NCBI GenBank assembly: GCA_946902985.2
Contig: OX336389.2
Coordinates: forward strand, 145,999,099-146,063,098
DNA: 64,000 bases
Source of the DNA: Meconema thalassinum
Lineage: Eukaryota > Arthropoda > Insecta > Orthoptera > Tettigoniidae
Direction of reading: 5' to 3'
Program-made: the position numbers and the translations under genes
Notes under the pieces: model-generated
Seen by the model: only the letters and a program-made list of their open reading frames with translations
Told to the model about the DNA's origin: nothing
Databases searched by the model: none
In this document: piece after piece, positions 59,260-64,000 of the stretch
Layout: every line of letters begins with the position of its first letter
How positions within the stretch are numbered: the stretch's first letter is position 1

Positions 59260-59669
59260 GCCATTCATTTATGTCAAATAAACACTTCTGTAGAATTCCT
59301 AGTTTCCAAAATATACGAATTTCAAAATTTGACTGTTTAAAAAAACATAAAAATAAAAAAAGTTTCATTATAAAAAATAAGGTCATAGAGACCATTCGTT
59401 TGATCCATTGCACAACATTCTATCATGTTTGGTTTTCAAACTATCACCTACTTTCGGAAACAAAAATTTTTAAAAAAATTAAAAAATATAACGAGTGGTC
59501 CATAGGAAATAGGGCGTCAACCCAAGTCCAACGACATGTCACATGTCAAAATCGGACCATGCGTTCGAGAGATATTAATTATTTAAATGTTTCACCTACG
59601 TTTGGCCGCCATGTTGGTTATTTGTTACAGCCACGCCAAGTGTAAAAGAACTCTCCTTGCTCCCCTACT
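59260..59669 (-). repeat. Element C right arm
   Basis: Mirror of 57796-58206, family motif at about 59495-59578. Confidence 0.85.
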
Positions 59670-59675
59670 TCATTG

Positions 59676-62600
59676 AATTTTTCTTTCCATTATTTTTTTC
59701 TTCCTTGCAATCCACTAACACATTTTTTTTCGTGATTCTCTCTCGTTGTGCAATCTCTTTTGTTTGATAAAAGTGTGTTTCAGGTTTGAGATGTTTTCTC
59801 ATTGCTTAGCAACAACTACAGGCATCGTTCTGCAGCACTTCATGCGGCAAAGCGCCGAAGTTAATGGGTTCTAGCCACTTGAAAAAATTCTTGCAAGTTC
59901 AACACATTTCCACCAAAGGGCAACCGTCTCGCTGCTACACCTTCTAGACTACACCTCAAGACATGAATTATGTACTGGTGATATTTTCGTGTTCCTTGTT
60001 TGCGTTCAATACGTCATTTCCCCTTCCTCTCCCATAGGGCTAGGGGCCTTGGTTACCGCCGACGTCTCACCGTGTGTCTTCAGTCAGCATTAAGGTTTCG
60101 AAGAGCAAGCAAGCTCGTTTAAATCTCTATCAGAGGTCAGTGGACATGTCCGACATTTTGTGTTAGCTGTTCTAAAAGTATATTCACCGGCTTTACTAAC
60201 TCATCATGTGAGATGATAAGTACCTAATATATCTCTCTTAATACAGGATGGAACTCTTTTGGATATTCACAACGCAATGTTATTCTGCCGACCAGTTGCT
60301 ATTTCTCTATGTACAGCATTTTAGTGATAATGCCAATGCCTTAATTTGTTTTACTATCATTTTCCGCTGTGGGATATCATCCTTCTAAATGTTGTAAATT
60401 ATTTTCGGGCCATCCGGGGAATACTCAAACTCTGTTAAAGCTACTATTTAACCATCGTGGAAATCCTTTTCAACCTTGTTAACTGAGAGCAATTTGGCGT
60501 CATGGGATCTCCCCATAAATACTGTTAAACCCAATTGAATGGAACATCGTGGGAATTCACAACTGCTGTTAACTGTGAGCACTACAATCTCCGCGAAATT
60601 CATATTGAATTGCCTAATCAACTATAAATTCACTCCAGAAAGCTCTAGAAATATTTTCTTCGATTTAAATATTGAGACGTCAAAGGAACATTCACCCTTT
60701 AAAGAATCACCTCCATCTAACACAAAACTTTCAAGAAACTGTAAATGCTTCAACCACCATAAAATTGCAATATACCCTCTCTATAGAACTACAGGGTGTA
60801 TTTGATATAATGGAAGTCCGTTACACTGGTGATATAAGAGACTATTCTAAGCTTCCTGGGTAAAAAATTGCCACCTATCTTTAAATTGAAAATTAATCAT
60901 TAAAAAGTCAATGTTTTTAGATTTTTCCGAAAATCTTCAAACAGAAAGTGAGGCAGCAGTCGTGGGTAAACGAGGCGGAGCGAGGTGGAACGATGCGCGG
61001 AGGCGAAGTTGTTACGTAATCGGACCAATGACCTTACCGGTTGAGGGGTGGCATCAGCTGGCGAGCGATACCCGTCTCGTAAGAAAATTTGTATTGCTGT
61101 TGTTGTTGTGGTTGTTGTTGTTGAAATTGCACGCAATGGTTTGGGACGTTAGGACCGGTAGTATTGTGTAGCGTACTATGAAAGTGTAAGTATAAAATAA
61201 TTTTGATAATCAGCCCTGGTGTGTCATTGGTGGGTAGGTTTTTGCTAAGAATTAACCTTACCCACAAGGGAAGATGAATAAAGAAGTAAAGGGAAGTGGG
61301 TTTCGGACTGAGGAACAAGTGTGGATAATAGGAAGAAAGTCCAACACTTAATACAAACAATTTTAAAGAAGAGTGTCACCGCAAAGACCGTGAGATCACT
61401 AAAGTGAGTGGGGACCTGTACACAGCTAACGGGAAACGCAGCTAGAGCTTGGGCTATTTGCAGGAGAGAGTAGGAGGTACTGTCCTCGTACATTCTAGAG
61501 GCGGTCTGTTGGATATCCGAAGCAACGGCTGGATTCGTAGACCCTGACTGCTCCGGCGCAAAATACAAGTCAAGGATCTACCTCCAACTAGACCCTCGCG
61601 AATATACGTGGCGGAAATTACAATACAACTGTGAATTACATGAAAAATACACTTAGCTCGCGGTAAAACACCTACCTTAATCTCGGGAATCTCGTGGTCA
61701 GTTTCTCTGGACCTAAAATGGATTTCACAGTTGCATCTCCTTATATCTAAAATAATTCACGACAACACTGCTTCTAATAAAACTAATCAATTAATAACAA
61801 ATGTAAACTAAAGCTAAACATTCACACTACAAAATAAAATACACACTCCCATTCGTTCATCTCCACTCTCACGCCACTGACAGAATAGCGTTCTATCAAC
61901 ATTATGACAAAATTTGGTGTTGCTTCGGTCCATACAACAAGCTGTACAACAATTACACACCTCAGTGTATTAACATTCTTCTGGCACGTTCCCCAGCACA
62001 TATGGGCGCTCGGCGCACGCGATCCTTGCCACGTGTCCGATGACATAACATTCACCGCTACATTCCCAGTCTGACGGGTTTAAAAAAAAGAAAAAGAGCG
62101 AGCCGGGCAGTTCGCCACATCTCTCCCCATTTGCTTGGCCTGGCCTTGGTTGGAAACGAGTTTTAAAGAACTCCCCGCTATTCCAGCCTGGTCCACAAAC
62201 GAGCTCTTCATAACAATGGCAGATTCACGTCAGACAAATACGTGAACTGCACTCAAATCCTACATGCTACTGGCATAAAACTTCTATACACACTAACATT
62301 CACACTCTTGCATTGTGACGTCCCAATGGAGTTCATTTCATTCGCACTGAACAAGAAACAAACCACATGCAATCACATACCCATTCACACTCTAATCTTT
62401 ACGTTAAACAAACGAAAACTTCCTATTCTTAACACGTTAAACACTCGCTTGATAAATGATAAAGATTAACGCTAAAAGAATTTATAATGACGCTTATAGC
62501 CCCAGCTATAGTCCTTCCAAAGTAATAGCGTCTAAATACAGTCGAGCCTGCGCTCTGATTTAGCAGTTATGTCAAATACAGTGAACTGTGATCTTTAATA

Positions 62601-64000
62601 TCTTCTACGTCACCAGAAATAACCACCACTAGTCTCTCCTATCTGATCTGGTGTCAAAATAAGTTTAATACATTCGACCACTTAAGGTGAAACATATGCT
62701 GTTACAAGTCTGGTTTAATAATCTCGATAAAAGTATAGCGTAACAGCTGTCATCATCAATTTCCTGTTCCAATTTCAACCGTGAACCTTCCTGTCATATC
62801 TAAATTCCATGTCGTGTATAACAAAATAAGGAGTACTCTCTACTCACAGTATAAATGCCTTTGCCAACACTAGTCATGTCCACGCAATGACTGTACTGTA
62901 AAATGCGGAACACACCTTCGCAATAACCTCGTATGCCAACTACACACAGAAATACAAAAAAAAAAAACACCATCAATGGGTTATCAACTCCGCTTCTGTC
63001 AACCTGGCATTCCTTCAAAAGGGCATAATTTCACAGCGTTGTCACCACAATCGCTGGTCTGATGAACAATAACAACAATTGTTAAATTAATAATTTATAC
63101 ATCTTAACGACCTCTGGAATTCACGATACCGAACCTCCTCACTTAATACTCTTGAAACGATACTCTGATAAGTATAAACTGTCGTGCATACATTTAATAA
63201 AAAATACTACATCTCATCTTCACACATCTGGGTTCGACTTTAATCGAAGAAGGAATATTATGTCTACAACGGGACATGATATTACTCCTCGTAAGTAATT
63301 AATCACAACATCATATCTATGTGTTTGTGTCCAACAAGAATCTATCACGACGAGGATATCAAACGATAACTACCCTAACGTCAGATGATAAATAATCTTC
63401 CAAGAAGATTCTAGCTTCAAATAAATTAAATGACTGAAAGTTCAAAGCTTTCTTCAATAAAAACATACAGTTAGTCATATTCGTATTCTCTTCATTCAGA
63501 ACGAATGTCTATGAGTTCTGACGATAATAATCGTGTTCACGTTAAATGTTTCTTTTCCACAATGTAATATGATATTTCACAATATATCACTACCAAGATC
63601 TTCTTTCTTGACGTTTCTTCTCGACGGATAAAATGCCCATATTAAACTAATAAAAATTAATTTAATGGGTAACATAGACGAAAATGTCTATCACCTGTAT
63701 TCAAAATGAATACAAAAACGTCGAATAATAAGTTACTGTTCCTTAAAGGAAATGACAAAATCTTGTTCCTCGAACAAGTAAATAATCTCAGTTCAGAAAC
63801 TGGATTCCTAACAAACGAAGATAATAGCATCGCTACACGATCACTATAATACAATTCGAAGATTAAAATGCTATACATGGAGTACATAAATACTATATCG
63901 AAAAATGGATAAAGGATGTGCTCAGTAAATGTCACTACAAGCTCTAACTACAAGGTTAGTGAACACTGCTACCTGGTCTCGAAGTCTAGAAGATCAAGAT
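59676..64000. other. Non-coding stretch to window end
   Basis: No gene or clear element recognised in 4.3 kb. A TTG/GTT-rich run lies at 61095-61125. About 60950-61090 is GC-richer and could be a promoter or part of an LTR, but I found no matching partner. The stretch 62050-62220 has the look of an LTR or repeat body, unproven. Confidence 0.4.

Larger units (their letters stand above)
57796..59669. mobile_element. Small inverted-repeat element C
   Basis: Arms of about 410 bases (57796-58206 and 59260-59669) are reverse complements with ends AGTAGGGGAGCAAGG, as in element A. CATGGCGGCC lies inside each end. The 1.05 kb loop is not unique: 58207-58310 matches element A's right arm (18683-18775), including the hairpin motif at 58283-58293. 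It also carries three further family-motif copies, all in minus direction (about 58795-58862, 58925-58995 and 59066-59150). No coding sequence. It looks like an internally deleted, non-autonomous relative of A. The flanks TCTTAG (57790-57795) and TCATTG (59670-59675) match at only 4 of 6. Confidence 0.8.

Overview
This window looks like insect nuclear DNA made almost entirely of transposable elements. tRNA-headed SINEs occur throughout. There are three P-superfamily (THAP) transposases, non-LTR retrotransposons, a Helitron helicase scrap, a BEL/Pao integrase scrap, and three large inverted-repeat elements. I see no intact host gene and no rRNA or tRNA gene. The style of the SINEs (for example at 5285 and 25874) resembles orthopteran/katydid genomes as I remember them; that is an impression, not a database result.

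Layout. 1632-4804 (minus): full-length RTE-type LINE, 8-bp target duplication, one in-frame TGA. 5285-5615: SINE. 7189-9836 (minus): broken Jockey/CR1-group LINE with the same hexamer microsatellite at both edges. 10065-10187: small mariner-HTH-like ORF. 11650-12230: Helitron helicase remnant. 13043-20089: inverted-repeat element A, two arms of about 2.85 kb around a loop holding a broken BIR (inhibitor-of-apoptosis type) gene. 21332-24146: first P-type transposase with a predicted intron. 25223-26338: C-terminal part of another P-type transposase carrying two SINEs. 29584-34720: a whole P-superfamily transposon with 32-bp terminal inverted repeats and a 7-bp target duplication; its transposase is split by a SINE. 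39474-54210: giant inverted-repeat element B, 14.7 kb, two arms of about 7 kb, each with an inward-reading zinc-finger/family-B DNA polymerase gene, and a 6-bp target duplication. 56220-56690: BEL/Pao integrase scrap. 57796-59669: small inverted-repeat element C.

The main result is that A, B and C look like one family. All begin AGTAG(G/T)GG, have an ATGGC(G/C)GC motif just inside the end, and then carry a recurring 80-base block (GAGATATC...GAACGCATGGTC...ACGACACCTC type). Their flanks fit 6-bp target duplications: exact for B, 5 of 6 for A, 4 of 6 for C. A 6-bp duplication, AG...CT ends and a protein-primed-type polymerase are Maverick/Polinton traits. However, the arms are far longer than usual Polinton repeats, and I see no integrase, protease, ATPase or capsid gene. 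A and B also share an inner leader with the same splice-site layout, which in B leads into the polymerase and in A into the BIR cargo. Neither polymerase copy is intact and the two arms carry mostly different lesions, so any activity would have to come from other copies in the genome.
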